This document shows positions 1 through 14,200 of a stretch of 64,000 bases of DNA, in pieces. The position numbers were made by a program, and so were the translations under genes. The stretch lies in contig NC_088708.1 of assembly GCF_963576615.1 (NCBI RefSeq), forward strand, positions 55,911,196 through 55,975,195. The letters run 5' to 3'. Source of the stretch: Watersipora subatra. Its lineage: Eukaryota > Bryozoa > Gymnolaemata > Cheilostomatida > Watersiporidae. The notes beneath the pieces are model-generated. The model ran no database searches. It was not told the DNA's origin and saw only the letters and a list, made by a program, of their open reading frames with translations. Within the stretch, counting starts at the first letter, position 1, and every line of letters begins with the position of its first letter.

Positions 1-135
1 GTATTTTTATATATGTATAGATATGTGTATCATTATAGATACTATAAACATAAAAATATGTAGCTCTTTTATATCTATACACAGTTAAATTAGAAAGAGA
101 GCTAATGTATAATAGACTAAGCAGGGTGCAAAATC

Positions 136-211
136 GATTTAAGGCTATACTAAAGATTTAAGGCTATACTAAAGATTTAAGGCTATACTAAAGATTTAAG
201 GCTATACTAAA
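136..211. repeat. 19-bp tandem repeat, four copies
   Basis: Four head-to-tail, essentially identical copies of the unit GATTTAAGGCTATACTAAA. It lies left of the last visible CARMIL exon and shows no coding potential. The uniform copies suggest recent expansion. Confidence 0.9.
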
Positions 212-560
212 ATGTATATTGATATGAGCTACAAATTGTTTCATAAAATTGAGTTTGTCTAGCAAGGAAAACCCAACTATTCAGTGTTAATAGTTTCACT
301 TTGGATTTATATACGCTTTCAAGCTTTAAATGCAAAAATTATTTCATAACTTCAAAAATTGCAAAACTGCCTGACATAAAAAAGAAACAATTCAACAAAA
401 GCTTAGAAACAAATATTTGGCTGCACAACATAGAAAATAATAAAAACTATTGTCAAAACACAAACTGATAATTAATTTTTAATTCTAATACAAAACCAAC
501 ATGGATTCGAGGAGTCCTTATAGTGCTCACTTATAAACTGTGATGACAGTGTGAGCTTAA

Positions 561-1284
561 AGGTTGACTTGCAACAAAATTCACATTACAGTTATTTGGT
601 ATCAAAAGAGTCACCATGTCTTACTCTGTTGTGTTGTAGGTGCAAAATATGTGGAAATGTGATTACTAGCTCTTAAAAGATCAAAAACGAACAGTTAATC
701 GCCGCCATCACGAAACCGCCGTAGATTGGAATCAGTTGATTTCTCTGACATAGTCAATCCATTTGGTTATTGTTTTGACACGTGATGTTCTCTCGTGAAT
801 TGAAAGGCCAATAAAAGGCTCAATATAAAACTTTTCGCAGCACTAGTTTATGACAAACACTTCGGGTTTTACCGAAGAGCCCTTTCCAAATATAGATGCT
901 CGCTACGTTACAGTTTTGTTTCGGCTTGTCTAATCATCTAGTCGTAATCTGATCATGTGACCCATACTTCCTGCCAAACAGCGCGAACAATTTCTGCAGC
1001 ATTTTTTAATCATCACAGGTGACCAACAGGCTCGTCATGTTTATCAGAGAATGATATGTACTCCTTCGAGCTAAGGTTAAAAAATTAAACGAATTTTTAC
1101 AGTAGGTTTTGATATATCAGTGCTCAAAATTACAGCGTTACAATGATGATGAAATAGACACATAAGGACAATAAACATATTTTATTGAATGCGTGAAGAA
1201 TATTTGTAAAAATATTTCGACAAATGGTTGCATGAAAGTGTAAACAGAAGCCATCTCGTTCAACTTACGTCCCATTTACGTCCC

Positions 1285-1288
<4 letters not shown>
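561..1288 (-). mobile_element. Truncated TTAA-flanked non-autonomous DNA transposon (family A, copy 1)
   Basis: The left end starts AGGTTGACTTGCAAC directly after TTAA (557-560). The body matches the complete copy at 2867-3765 in the opposite orientation, including the stretch around GACCAACAGGCTCG. The far inverted repeat is missing: the copy stops where an AT microsatellite begins (about 1288). There is no ORF of note. TTAA target choice is typical of piggyBac and Kolobok elements; which of these applies is not shown. Confidence 0.75.
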
Positions 1289-1325
<37 letters not shown>

Positions 1326-1369
1326 GCTATACATATATAGCTATATGTATATAGCTAATACCATACTAC

Positions 1370-1409
1370 TTTTTAGACCAAGCTATATGTATATAGCTTG
1401 GTCTAAAAA
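1370..1409. repeat. Near-perfect 18-bp-arm palindrome
   Basis: TTTTAGACCAAGCTATAT is followed by its reverse complement with only a few bases between. Its right half runs into the left arm of the larger inverted repeat at 1401-1640, so the two share sequence. Confidence 0.85.
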
Positions 1410-1487
1410 AATTTTAAAAGTATAATTTGTCTGGACTACAAATTTGTTTAACACCGTCACTCATTAGGTATCTTGGTAGGATAACTA

Positions 1488-1550
<63 letters not shown>

Positions 1551-1640
1551 AAGTAGTTATCCTACCAAGATACCTAATGAGTGACGGTGTTAAACAAATT
1601 TGTAGTCCAGACAAATTATACTTTTAAAAATTTTTTAGTC
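1401..1640. repeat. Long inverted repeat (about 90-bp arms) around a TA microsatellite
   Basis: The left arm (about 1401-1489) is repeated as its reverse complement at about 1547-1640 with almost no mismatch. Both arms contain ACACCGTCACTCATTAGG or its complement. The centre is about 55 bp of pure TA dinucleotides. The whole could fold into one long hairpin. It may be a snap-back MITE or a palindrome that grew at a TA repeat. A 62-codon ORF inside the right arm is not a gene. Confidence 0.9.
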
Positions 1641-2022
1641 TTGATATATATTACTGTAACTAGCTTACATTCAATTAATTTTGAAATATCAAATTCTGTC
1701 ATCGATGTGATTGGCCATATATCCGATATAGTAACATATTATTATGTGTGGCATCACCTGAAAACTTAAATCCATAAATAGTTACCTAAAATTATGAGAA
1801 TACAAGAATTTTGTCACTTATATAGACGACACAACTCCAAAGACACTGATGAGTTGAGAACCAATAATGAAACCGCAAGTCTTATTAGCGGACATAGAAC
1901 TAAAACCTACAAGCCATGCTACAAGATGTTAAGTGATGTTAACCCAGGAATATCTGTTACCAAAGGCACATAGGAAACTTGTACTCCCCCAACAGAAGAG
2001 ACAGAGCTGTGAGAGTTCTTAC

Positions 2023-2265
2023 TTGAGTGAGAGATGATCAAAGTCTCTGAGGTAGAGAGTCCTTGAGTCATGCGAGAGGTAGATGGTGTCCACGTCCCAG
2101 ATGATCTCTTCCACCAGGCGATATCCATAGACATCACACATACATATGTACATGCGTGAAAAGCCGGCACAGGCCGAGTGGTCCTTGACTATGGTCGCAT
2201 CGAGGGTTTTATACAGCTGAGCAGTACGTTCAGTCGGCATCAAGTCGATCTTTGGTATAAAGTTT
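2023..2265 (-). CDS. CARMIL: CARMIL exon 6, entry to the leucine-rich repeats
   Basis: This 243-nt exon starts after a TTACAG acceptor and ends before a GTAAGA donor in phase 2. It reads from NFIPKIDLMPTERTAQ to LYLRDFDHLSL. Human CARMIL1 has the same order of conserved residues (GGFSQMY, WDVDTIYL, LNLQDFSHL). This is the strongest single match supporting the gene call. The next exon, expected to begin near the human motif RDLIPIIAAL, was not found in 1-2022. Confidence 0.93.
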
Positions 2266-5200
2266 CTGTAACAAGTCACAAAGCTTGTACTGTAACACTC
2301 CTTATGATTGACTGACTGACTCCTTGACTGTTACATACAAGGATTTGAGACTTAACAACTTGAAAAATGTGGAAATCAGAGGATGTAGGCTGAAATGACA
2401 CAGTTACTTTTGATAGAGTCCATCTTCATATGTGTGACCTTGAAAGTCTGAAATCTCAGACTGGCTTGATGGATTAAGGAGTACATGTAGCTAGGCGTGT
2501 GGATACACTGAATGACGGAATACAGTAATACCTTAACCTTAATAAAGTAATATAAGCTCAATGCATTCCGGGACCCATGTTCGAGTGTCGATTCACTTGC
2601 ATCACAAATCAAATTATCCTATATAAAATAACTAAATATAAATTAATCTGTGCCCAACTTCTGGAAAACGTCTACCAATGAAAAAGCACGTTTTTATTTG
2701 TTCTAATTCACCAGCAACTTTCACAAAGTAACAAATACATATATAGTAGTAGCGGCTAACAGCATTATGTGCGGAGAACTAGAGAGAAAGGACAATAGAG
2801 AGACTTGATAGAAACACGTTTACACTTTTGTGCAACTACCTAACATAACATGAACTTTAAATTTAAAGGTCGACTAGCAACAAAATTCCTATTACAGTTA
2901 TTTGATATCAACAAATTCACCATGTCTTATTGTGTTGTGTTGAAGGTGCAAGATATGTGGAAATGTGATTAAAAGCTCTTAAAAGCTCAAAAACGAACAG
3001 TTAATCGCAGCCATCACGAAAACGCTGTAGATTGGAATCGCTTTCCAAAATGGCTCAAATGGGACGTAGTTGAACAAGATGGCTTCTGTTTACACTTTCA
3101 TGCAACCTCATTCGTCGAAATACTTGCCCAAATATACTTCACACATTCAATAAAACCATGTCTATTGTCCTTACGCGTCTATTTCATCATAATTGTAAAG
3201 CTGTCATTTGAGCACCGATATCTCAAACCTACCATAAAAATTCGTCTAATTTTTCAACCTTAGCTCGAATGAGTGCATATCATCTTCTGATAAACATAAC
3301 GAGCCTGTTGGTCACCTGCAATAGTCGAAAAATGCTGCAGAAATTGTTCGCGCGATTTGGCAGAAAGTATGGGTCATATGATCAGATTACGACGAGATGA
3401 TTAGACCAGGCTGAAACGATATTGTGAAAATGCGAGCATTTATATTTGATACGGGCTTTCCGGAAGAACCCGAAATATTTGTCATAAACTAGTGCTACGA
3501 GGCGCTTTATATTGAGCCTTTTATTGGCCTTTAATTTCATGTGAAAACATCATGTGTCAAAACAATAACCAAACTGTTAGGGGTATGTCAGCCAAATAAA
3601 GAGATTCCAAACTACAGTGTTTTTGTGATGACTGCTATTAACTGTTCGTTTTTGAGCTTGCAATCACATTTCCACATATTTTGCACCTACAACACAACAG
3701 AGTAAGACATGGTGATTCTTCTGATACCAAATAACTGTAATGTGAATTTTGTTGCAAGTCTACCTTTAATTAAATCAACTTAGCTTACTATGCCAACACT
3801 TTAAAGAAGTTTTAATCTTACGCTAATCTTAGTCTCAATTTGGTTTTTATTTTCACCTTGTTACTTTTATTTTTCGTGCTTTCACCTCAACTATTAGCCA
3901 ACCTTTTTAAAAGAAACTTATCTAGGTATGTTTGCTTTTACCTCCCTTTAAAAATGTTATGCACAACAAAGTAAAAACTGCTAACTAATCCGATGAGAAA
4001 GACCAAGTTATGCTGTTCTCGTAAGTCATACTCTGCCAGTTAGCGAATGCATCGGGAACTGTCTTATACGCTTGTATCTCAATTTTGTCTCATATTTCAG
4101 GGTATAACTTTGCATAGAATTTTCCTCATATCTCGAATGTCTCAAAAGGAACTTGTATGTCAAGGTATTGCTGTATGGCTAAGATTACTTAGCCAAGGTT
4201 TATAAATAAACGCAACCTACCCGCACAAAGACAATAACAAAAAAACTAAGTTTTGCAACGCTACTATTACAATAGAAACCTGGATTTTGAGAGCAACCTC
4301 CCGTGACTTTTCCACAAATAAATAAAATATATAAAATTTTTCGAGCTATGAGTGAAAGTTTGGAGCAGATAACATGCTTCTCTCTAAGATTCCAAAATAA
4401 ATGGTGAAGATGTGGCTGAATATGGTGTGATGATTATTGGCAAAAACTGACCCCACCAAGCCAAAAATACTGGCAGAGCAAACGACTCTGAGTCAAATTG
4501 GAAAATCTTTGGCCAAACCTTTTGTCAATCATCTTTGTAACATGATCCAAAGTGAAGGTAGATGCCGTTGAATGAGCCACTGGAACAGTCAGGGTGTTAT
4601 GCTGGCCAACCGCATCTACTCATCCAATAATGATACAGTCGAACCCTTACTAAGGTACAGTCGAACCCTCACTAAGGTGCAGTCAAACAGTCACTATGGT
4701 ACCGTCAGACCCTCACTAGGGTACAGTAAAACCCTCACCAGGGTACAGTCAAACTCTTAGTATGGTACAGTCAAAACCTCACCACTGTACAGTACCCTCA
4801 CTAGGGTACAGTCAAAGCTCTAAAAACAAATATAATTCTTTCCATTATCTGCCTTCAAGGTTAAAACCGTCACAACTTTTATATAAATATTCTCATTGAA
4901 ATACTCCTTAATAAGTCCTGCAGTTAATTGCCATGTAAAATTACTGTATTTCATCATGTATTTCCTCAAATTTCACATCAAAAAATAAAAATTTCCTCAT
5001 GTCAATGAAATCCCAAGTGAATGTATAATGGTTCACCGATATACATCCACATCTAGATGTGTGAACAGATGACACCTCATACTCACGCGAGTGGAATTAG
5101 TGGGAAAACGGTTTTGAGCTGGAGTGCTATGTGTGAAACAATCTCATCCACTTCATTCTCCTGTGTCAGCGAGACCAGCCTCATCGACTTGTTTTCACCA

Positions 5201-8200
5201 TAGCTTATCTTTAGCTGTCAGAAAACAACCTTCAGTTAGAAGTCAATACTCACACATCCTACGTACAGGCAGACTACATCGAGATTAAATGGTGCGATAC
5301 AACTAGCTGAATATAAACTAGTAGATGAACATAACTGTCTTATCTATATGATAGATACTACGCTGTCACTTTGTCCTGTTTTCGATGGCACCAGCAACAG
5401 GTTGAGTGTGTTGCTGGTGCCATGGAGCTTGCTTATAGGTTTGGCATGTTATTTCTTTCCTCAGTCAAGTTCCCTAGCGATGAGTCGGGCTTGAGTCATG
5501 TCAGATAACACGCTCGACATTTCAACAAGTGTTTTTGCAACTGATAAAATTTGACAAAGAGGATTGAAAATAGGGTTGAACACATGACTTCAAGGCATTG
5601 CAGAACCTCAGTGTGTTAGAAGATTAGTTTACGTAGACACAAACGGAGCTCTTTGCTGGGGAACAGTCAATTTTTAAATATTTCTATAGACATGATACTT
5701 GCAGGACTTGTACTTGTGGTGCATAGCAATCAAACAACTCTGTGGCATAGATATACAGAGAGTCGCCTGCTTATACTCGCTGCAATCTCAGCGTAAAATA
5801 TCTTGAAGATGAGTTCATATATGCAGAGAGGAGTAGATCTGTGGCCTTGTAATGTGCGCAGCGGAAACCATAACTTGCCGTTCACAGTTTCGGCTAGGTA
5901 AATTTTGCAGGAAATGAAAATTTTAAAATTACTTACACAAAAAACAGCCAAATGACCAAATCTTAGCAATTTTTTTCTGCACAGATACCATCAAGTGGTT
6001 TCAGGGTTTGGATCTTCTTTCGTGCTAAACATTAGATGGATCCAAAAACTGATGATACACGGCAACCAAGAAGGTTACACCGACCTATTTGAGGCAGCCA
6101 ATGCTTACAGCTATACTAGGAAACGGTTAAACTCTGAATATGCCAATGATATAAACAGTCAAAAGTTCATTGGTTGATAAATCGCCTATAAATGAAACAG
6201 CTGCAAGCAGCTTTGAACAATAGTGGCATTCAAGAGTCTGCATAGAGCCTGCTTGTGCCATAGCGGTATGCATAGTACACAGTACATAGTATGTCAACTT
6301 TAAATGATGACTAATTAGGTAGTCACAAATGAAAAGGCCATCAAGTCAGTCTAGAGAATGGAACCGGCTCAATTCTCAATTCAGAAACAGTTTGCTAAAG
6401 CTCATCAAACTTTTATTTTTCTATCGTTCAATCAAGTTTTGTCGATTTTAATCTAGAAACATCCTGGCAGTCAAATCACTTCAAAAATCAAAAACTCGCG
6501 CAGATTATAGAAAAATACCGATACCTTTTGATAAAATCTACTGAAATTTTGTGTAAGTTCGTCTTTAAATCTGATTTAGTGTGAACAAGATCAGGATAAA
6601 GATTTAGCCACTCGGAGCATCACCTCGCTAGATGACATAATCAATCGAGCAATAATTAAAATGTTTTGAGAAAATGAAGTAGATTTATAGTTTTAAACTG
6701 ATGTACAAGATGAACATCTACTAATATAAAGATGGAGATCAGACATAAGTCAGGGCTCTTCCTCCGCCTAATTCATTTCTGTACATAGACTTCTTTACAT
6801 GTCTATGATAGCTCGATGCTTACACTATAGTAACAATAGGACTCACTTGCCACTATTTATTACACAAACACATATCATTGCTACATGGACTGATCGAGGC
6901 TGGTCAGATCAACGTAAGCCACTGAGCAAGCTAAAACTTTTCTTGTGCACTTCTGGAGTGAACCGTCATCTGGTTTGTCCCTGGGAGGTACACCATTAGC
7001 GAACTGTTCCATGTGAAAAAAGGAAAGCGGCGGAAAGCAAAGAAACCTTTGCCCAATATTTCATACAGAAGTTCTGTCAGCAGCCAATCGTGGTTGTGAT
7101 GTAATCAAATGACAGCATTTTGGGCTGATCGATAAAATAATAGAACCAGTGGCATTAGACCATTATGATAGAGTCAATGCGTATCGACTGTAAAATTGCG
7201 ACCGTAATGCGTAAAATTTTTTACTCTAGATAGTGTTTTTTGTGTTGCAAAGCTATGAATGCTTTTCACAAATTTTTTATTACTGTTTTCATGGTCAAAT
7301 TTTTAATGAACAATACTCTCTCAACAGAGAGGGTATTGTTCATTAAAGAATTGTAGCGATATGATTTTTAAAAATCATATCACTACAATTTTTAGCAGTC
7401 TTAACTGGTGTAGCGTCAGTCCTTAGTTATATTCTCTCCAATCTTCTCATGCATCTACTTTTTGACATCCAAACGCGTGTCATGGACAGAGGCTTCATGT
7501 AAATCTCAACGTCCCAAAAGCATCTACGATTTGTCACATGAACATTGGGCTATGTAATGAATACCGGTTTCAAGGTTTCAAGGTACGTGATCATCCTTGT
7601 TTAAAGTCGCCCCTCCCCCTTATTAGTCCAATCGACCTAGTGTGTAATCAATTAGCCTGATATCTAGATTAGAGCCAACTCTACCAGATAAGACCTATAA
7701 TAGTTTCAAATACTTGCAGATGAAATCAAAAGATTGATCACACACCTCAGGGATTGAACAGGAAGTCAAAAGTTAGCTTGCAACAAAACGCCTCACAATC
7801 ATGAACACTATGATTGGCTGATTTTAGTTCCTCGTTTGCGTGATGAGATGGAGAAGTGAAAGCATTGGCAGAGAAATAAATTCTTCAGAGGGCAAACCTT
7901 TTTACATGAGATAGCCGATCAAGCTCAGCCAAAGGGATGACCACACACGCAGATGCTTCTCATCGATGCGACCTCTGTTGTATCGACCCCTGCTGTATCA
8001 ACCCCTGCTGTATCGACCCCTGCTGTATCAACCCCTGCTGTATCGACCCCTGTTGTATCGACACTACATACATAATGTTGGCATTCGTAGAGCTCATGCA
8101 TCATTCTCACCAAATTGACTAGTCATTAGTCACAGGCAGAACGGTTACGCTTTGAAGAAGCGATAGTTCTGCCACAAGGATAATGTTTGCTACAGCTAAT

Positions 8201-11200
8201 AAAATGGGAAGGATCAACCAATTTTCCATGGAGTTCAAATTTATAGTCAACCAGCAACGGTATTATTGATGGTATTCATGATAAAAGTGATTTTATAAAA
8301 AGTGATGTTAAGAAAAAAAACATCAGAATGAAACCTTGACCGGTGTAACTATTAACACAAAAAGGGTAATGCCTTTCGAAATACACCAGACTATCTTAAA
8401 CTCTGGGTGCGGATATATTACTTGGCAGATTCTAAGAAAACCTGCATTTTTTCAAATACCAAATCTTCTGTTTAAACTCACACCAAGAACCACTCATCCA
8501 CAGATTACATAGTCATGAGATATAGGAATCTGTTCAACATGGAACATATCATAGTTGGGATATGGTACTAAAATAGATCTGAAACAACCTCGCTTCCAGT
8601 TGCTACCAGCCATTACAACATTTCAAACCCTAGCAGAGTTCAATAGATTGAACCAGAACTTACATGAAAAAATAATAATCAACATTAAAAGCATGGCATG
8701 CTCAATTTAAAAAGAAAATTGAATAAAATGCTTTAATACACAGAGTTGATTTCTGTAACCACACAGCACTATTGTGGTCACGAGAAAATGTATTAGCAAC
8801 TATTGGTTGGCAACTACTGGCTGGCAACTACTGGCTGGCAACTACTGGTTGGCAACTACTGGCTGGCAACTACTGGCTGGCAACTACTGGCTGGCATGAT
8901 TCTATAAACAAGTGACAATCAATTAGGTATGAAAAACGAACTTGAACAAAATTTTATCGGAATGTATCGATATTTTTTTATCATTTGCCATTGTACTTTT
9001 ATGTTTGAGGTCATCTGACTGACAGGATGTTTATAGATTAAAATCGACAAAACTTCATCGCAATAAAACCGCTCAGATCACCCAAAAGTGCGATTATGAC
9101 GTCTATAATTGCAAAGAGACAGACAGAATAGAGACGCGTAAAGCTTCAATTTGAACCCAATAGCTGATATCAACTCTAGCAACGATAACAACTAGTGATG
9201 TCATTTTGCACGTATTTTTCTTCCGAGTGTTTTAACCGCGAGCAAGTTTTATCAATTTTAACATTGAAACATCCTGGCAGTCAGATCACCTCAAACATCA
9301 AAAACAATAGCAACTGATAGAAAACTACCGATACCTTGTGATAGAATCTAAAAAAGAATTGTGCCAGTTCATGTTTAATTGCAAACTTCTACTCAGCGTA
9401 TGACTACTCAGTATTTGCCATCACATTAGCTATACGATACCAGCTACTCCAGCTATAGTGGTAAGTCCTACATACCAGCAAAGAGCTTATTATTTTATAG
9501 CCTGTTTAAGGAAAATGAAAATTATTCTACAGGTTAAGTCAACAACAGATTAAGGACTCACTTCCTTCTTGCTGACGCTGTCGATGGCCTTTATCTCAAG
9601 ATAATGTATACTCAACTCCAACTGCAAACATAACAACGATGTTTACAATTAGACAATGTTAATGGGGCTATGAAAGGTGTGCAGTACAGTAATGCCTCAT
9701 TTATAGCGATTAATCAGGACTGTCACCCAGCGTGAAAAGTGAACAACCGCAAAATACAAACTAACAAACTCGCAACTAAAAAAGTCACTTTTTCTTTCAT
9801 CGTTGGCATTTGTTTCTTTTTGTTAAGTTCATTAGACTACTTGAAGGTCGAAAACATTTAAGAGGCATGATGAAGTTTACGTGTTTTAGTTTTTGATTCG
9901 ATCTCTTTAATTTGTAATTTTATTAGAAACATTTTAAGGAAAAGCTGACCCGCTAAGGAGAGAGGGATTACTGTAATAATGAAATAAGACCAGAGGTATA
10001 TTTTGGCTTTCGGCAAGGTGATTACTGTAATAGCATAGGCAAGTTCTACCGTATGTGAATAAGACAGTTCTTGCGCAAAACATTACTGTGAGGAAGGATT
10101 TGGTGTCTGATGCACAAAGAAATACAACTAGTAAAGATGCTAACGATAATCTTTATAGCAGAAAGATAACATGTGATGTCTGTACAGCAGTTTGCCAGGT
10201 CGTACAAACTCTTAAGAGGTTGTCTGGTAAAATACTTGTCCGATTGCTGATATGGCATAAATAGATATTAATAGCATAGATATTGCTGCCTCAGTATCAG
10301 CTCAAGGGGATGTAGAATCTGCTGATCTCTGACGACTGATAACCAATGCGAATAAGTTCACCAGGCTGATTAAATATGATATAGCAAAAGAGGGTGTACT
10401 CATTTGGAGGAGCCACAAAAAGTATGTACACTGTAAGTGTACCACAATGTTTAGTTTTAAAAACTCACTCACTGATTCTAAAGGAAATAGAAAACTGGTC
10501 TGCATATGCTGGTCACCAATTTGCACTGTGATTGGCAACCTACTGCGGTACATTGTATAGTAAAAATATTATAAGACAATCCGCATTAGAGTTCCTACCA
10601 ATACCTTCCAAAGCTGAGCATACGCTCGCCAATAAACTGTTATAAACTTTCAGCCGATTTCTGTAATTATGTTTACATTGTGGCAAGATGGGTGCACGTT
10701 GAGTTACTGTACAATAAGTGTTTCAATAGATATTCGCATGTTGCATATTCATGAGGGTACTTTGTTAAAAAAAATAGTGAAATTTACACCAGAGGTCATA
10801 GCGAGGCACTCCTAAACCGCCTAATCCTGATTCCCATATACACCGCAAGCACCGGCGACAGCACCGCAGGGCTATCAGTTGTGAAATGTGAACCTACACG
10901 CCGAGTACCGCCTGTAGCTGCCAGCGGTCAATACAAGAGTTCAGCGCTATTCAACTTTTGCGAAGAGTCGCAGCCAAAGCCTTCTCAAAATACTCTGTAC
11001 AGGTGAAGGTCAGCACTTTCGAGACGGCATGGCTAGCAGCCATTTTGATGTGATCACCAGCAATGCAGCTTTACGCGAACATTAGTCGCCGAGCCTATCG
11101 CTGCAAGTGTTTTGCTGTGCGAGATTACCGCCGGGGTCTCGCATTCGATATGGGAACCAGGCTTTAGCGGTACGCTTTTGAAATGGCAACGAAAGAAGAG

Positions 11201-14200
11201 TGAAAAATGTTCAAAATGATTTAGCTTGATCGCCATTGTCTTGCGCATCATTCGCAAGCTTGAAACATTCGATAAAGATTTGTGAATGACAAAACTCGCT
11301 TGACTTGCGGATTTTTGCCGTTTCCATCTTGCAGACGAGGCGAACTGGCAGAGTAACCATGTGAAAGTTAGAATGGTAACTGTTGCTATATGCAGAGTAA
11401 CCACGTCAAGGATATCGTGTGACCATATGCTTCGCAGTCGAGCACATCGACCGATCTACACAACCGATTGATATCATGCAGCAAATACGTTTATCATTTT
11501 TATTGCTTATTAACGCGCACCAGCTTGTTCTACAAGTAAAAATGGAACTGAACTAAATCTTCTCTGATTGGTTGTCGCAAGTGAACCATCGTTATATTGC
11601 TGTATGCAAACCATCGTTTGCATACAGCTACAATATAATTCAAATAATGAAAAGATGCTTCAGATATGCTGAAACGATCGTCCCTTCTCCAGCGCCAGTC
11701 ATCAACTGCAAGAGGTCAGAAAATGGGAGCTAGTAGAAAGACAACTTACTCTTGAGACATTCTTGTTGTTGAATACCATGAGCCTCTGGCCATGCTTAGC
11801 CAATACCTACACAGAGAAGAATACAATAGGATAAAAGATCCAACAAGCGATGACAAAGGCGCCAGCTGCAACAAGAATTATATGAATCTAAATATAGTGT
11901 AGCGATGCTGGACTTGGCTCTCAGAGTCACTAGTAGAGCGGGCCAGTTAGTTAACGGATTAATTACCTGAAATTAATGAGGAAAACAGAAAAGAGGCTGG
12001 ATACCAGCCACTAAGGCTCATTATTTTCGATCTTTGGAAGGTTAGGCAAAAAGAGGTACGAGGCTACTTGACACAGAAAATTTCTCTGCATCAGTTTTTA
12101 TGTGAGTCCTAATTCAACCGAAAAAAGCTGCCAAAACTCGAAAATACAATTCATGGCAGTCTTGGCGAAGACACTTAACCACCAGCATATAAACTTTTGA
12201 CAATGATACAAAAGTTGATCAGACCTTTGTCTCGACATACAAAACAATTTCCAATCATGTCTGAAAAATTTTAAAGCATACAGTTCAAAAAGGAAAACGA
12301 TAACAGAAATTAAAATTTGAAAAAAGTAAACTAAATCAATTTAAATTTATTCTAATGTAAAATACGCCGCGTATTATCATCATTCATTTTACCACAAAAC
12401 TTGAATTGTTAAAAATTATAGAAAATATAAAAAGCGAGTTAATTTAAACTACATCTGTTAATAGTTAGAGTAAGTTATGTCTCGTACTTGTATTACTCAC
12501 TTTACAACTGAACCTACACACCACTCACCTTGCTGATCTCTTTGTGTACCTCTATGATAATGTAACTATGATAATGAAAAACATTTTTATACTGATTATC
12601 ATTTTATTTAGTCCTTATATTAAGTTTACGCCGTTATATTTAGCTTTGTGAATTATTTTATATATGATTCATTCGTTTTAATGCTATATGTAATGACTTG
12701 AAATATTTATTATTAGTTTTTTTTGGTTTTGGAACGAATTAAATACAATATCAGGACTTATTCCAAAATTGTAAAAATGTACCAATAAAAACATCTTCAT
12801 AATGTTTATTATGTAATTTCATTTATATATATCATTTAAGATATCGCATAGTTCTATATAATGCTATGTGTAATTATTTGAAGCATTCATCTTTGTTTAT
12901 CGAGGTCTGAAATGAATTAAACAAAATATTCCTAAAAGATTTACTCAAAGGATGGTTTGATATATGAAGCAAATACCAGAGCAGAATACATGAAACTTGG
13001 CACGTAACAGTTTGGCCGCATTCAAAGAGAATTTTAACTGGCATTGTTGTTAATCTCATCTAGAAATTAACCTGACCAAGAACTGTCAAATGGCTGATCT
13101 GCTTAATAAAAACACCGTTGCAAAGAAAACTGCAATCCAACAAAAACTACAGATTGCTAGTGATTAATATTAATGGCCGTTTGTTACAATCGTCTTCTGA
13201 CTCTGAGACACTTGTATCCAAGGGTTACTAAATGAGAATGTTGAAGTACCTACCACAACTTTTTGCTCCAACTTGTCATTTCTCACTTCATAGTTCATCA
13301 ACCTGATGAAGGCAATGTTGAATTTCTGCTTTGTCTGCGCAGTGATGCTTCCTGGTCAATATAAACTCTTTGTTAGTCTCTTACTCATACAAAGATAGAA
13401 GTACAAAAGCAAATTTTCTATCAGCTAGCATTCACTTAAACATTCAACAAAAACATTTGAACAAAGAAATGGCGTGGCGGTGACTTTCATTACGAGTAAC
13501 TACGGCAACAAACTCTTGGCGTACACGTAGTAATAGTTCAGTACGCTGGTATATCTTTGAGCAATGTTGAAATTCACAACAAATTTTTTCAACGCCAATG
13601 AAAAAATTTACTAAATAAAATGTATTGGTTCATGGCTAAACGAAAATGCAAGGTTTGATAGCTACCAGACATGGATTTCATTTTATCATTGACGACATCA
13701 AAAAGAAACTGGGCCAATAAAGATTCCTGGCCTGAACTCCATCCTGACTAAAGTTAGTTTTTGTACAACAAAATGTTAACATAAAACTGCCTTTTTGCCA
13801 TTAAACTGACTTATATCCACACACTGCTGAAAAGCAAAACAAAAAATTGCAAAATGGCAAGAACAAATTGACAGAGGCGTTGCGCAAACCCATAACTCAT
13901 CTGGAGTTACAACAAAAATCAATGTTACAAAATTGCAAAAAAACAATAGACAATGATAAATTTAAAAGAATGTAGTCAAACTCAGTAGAAGAAGCTGAAA
14001 TATGTATGTCTTAATTAGTCAAACTATGAGAAAATATTATGGCATCTGCCAGTTTTAAACGCATTGTAACGATGAGCCTGGCTCGCCTTAGAAGCATTTA
14101 ACGATACAAAATTTAACGAAGTCACCTATTACCTCAACTTTCATATTGTATGACTACCCTAACGCTCAATGATTGTGACTACGTCAACTGGAGACAATGA

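Larger units (their letters stand above)
5215..9561. other. CARMIL: CARMIL intron 4 (exon 4 to exon 5)
   Basis: No coding exon recognised. It holds hairpins (5386-5421, 7303-7391), two minisatellites and copies of MITE family B, listed separately. Several 60-80 codon ORFs (for example 5730-5969 and 6799-6999) have no recognisable protein. Confidence 0.6.

Noticed and set aside
7925-8122. Cysteine-rich and GVDTA-repeat ORFs on both strands
   Set aside because: Produced by the 15-bp minisatellite, which has no stop in these frames.
10046-10553. Possible coding exons or retroelement fragment in a CARMIL intron
   Set aside because: Short ORFs on both strands with no motif, no phase-compatible splice sites with CARMIL exons and no similarity that I recognise.
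11054-11404. 116-codon minus-strand ORF
   Set aside because: Overlaps the GC-rich Harbinger-like MITE; no recognisable protein, and GC-rich DNA has fewer chance stops.
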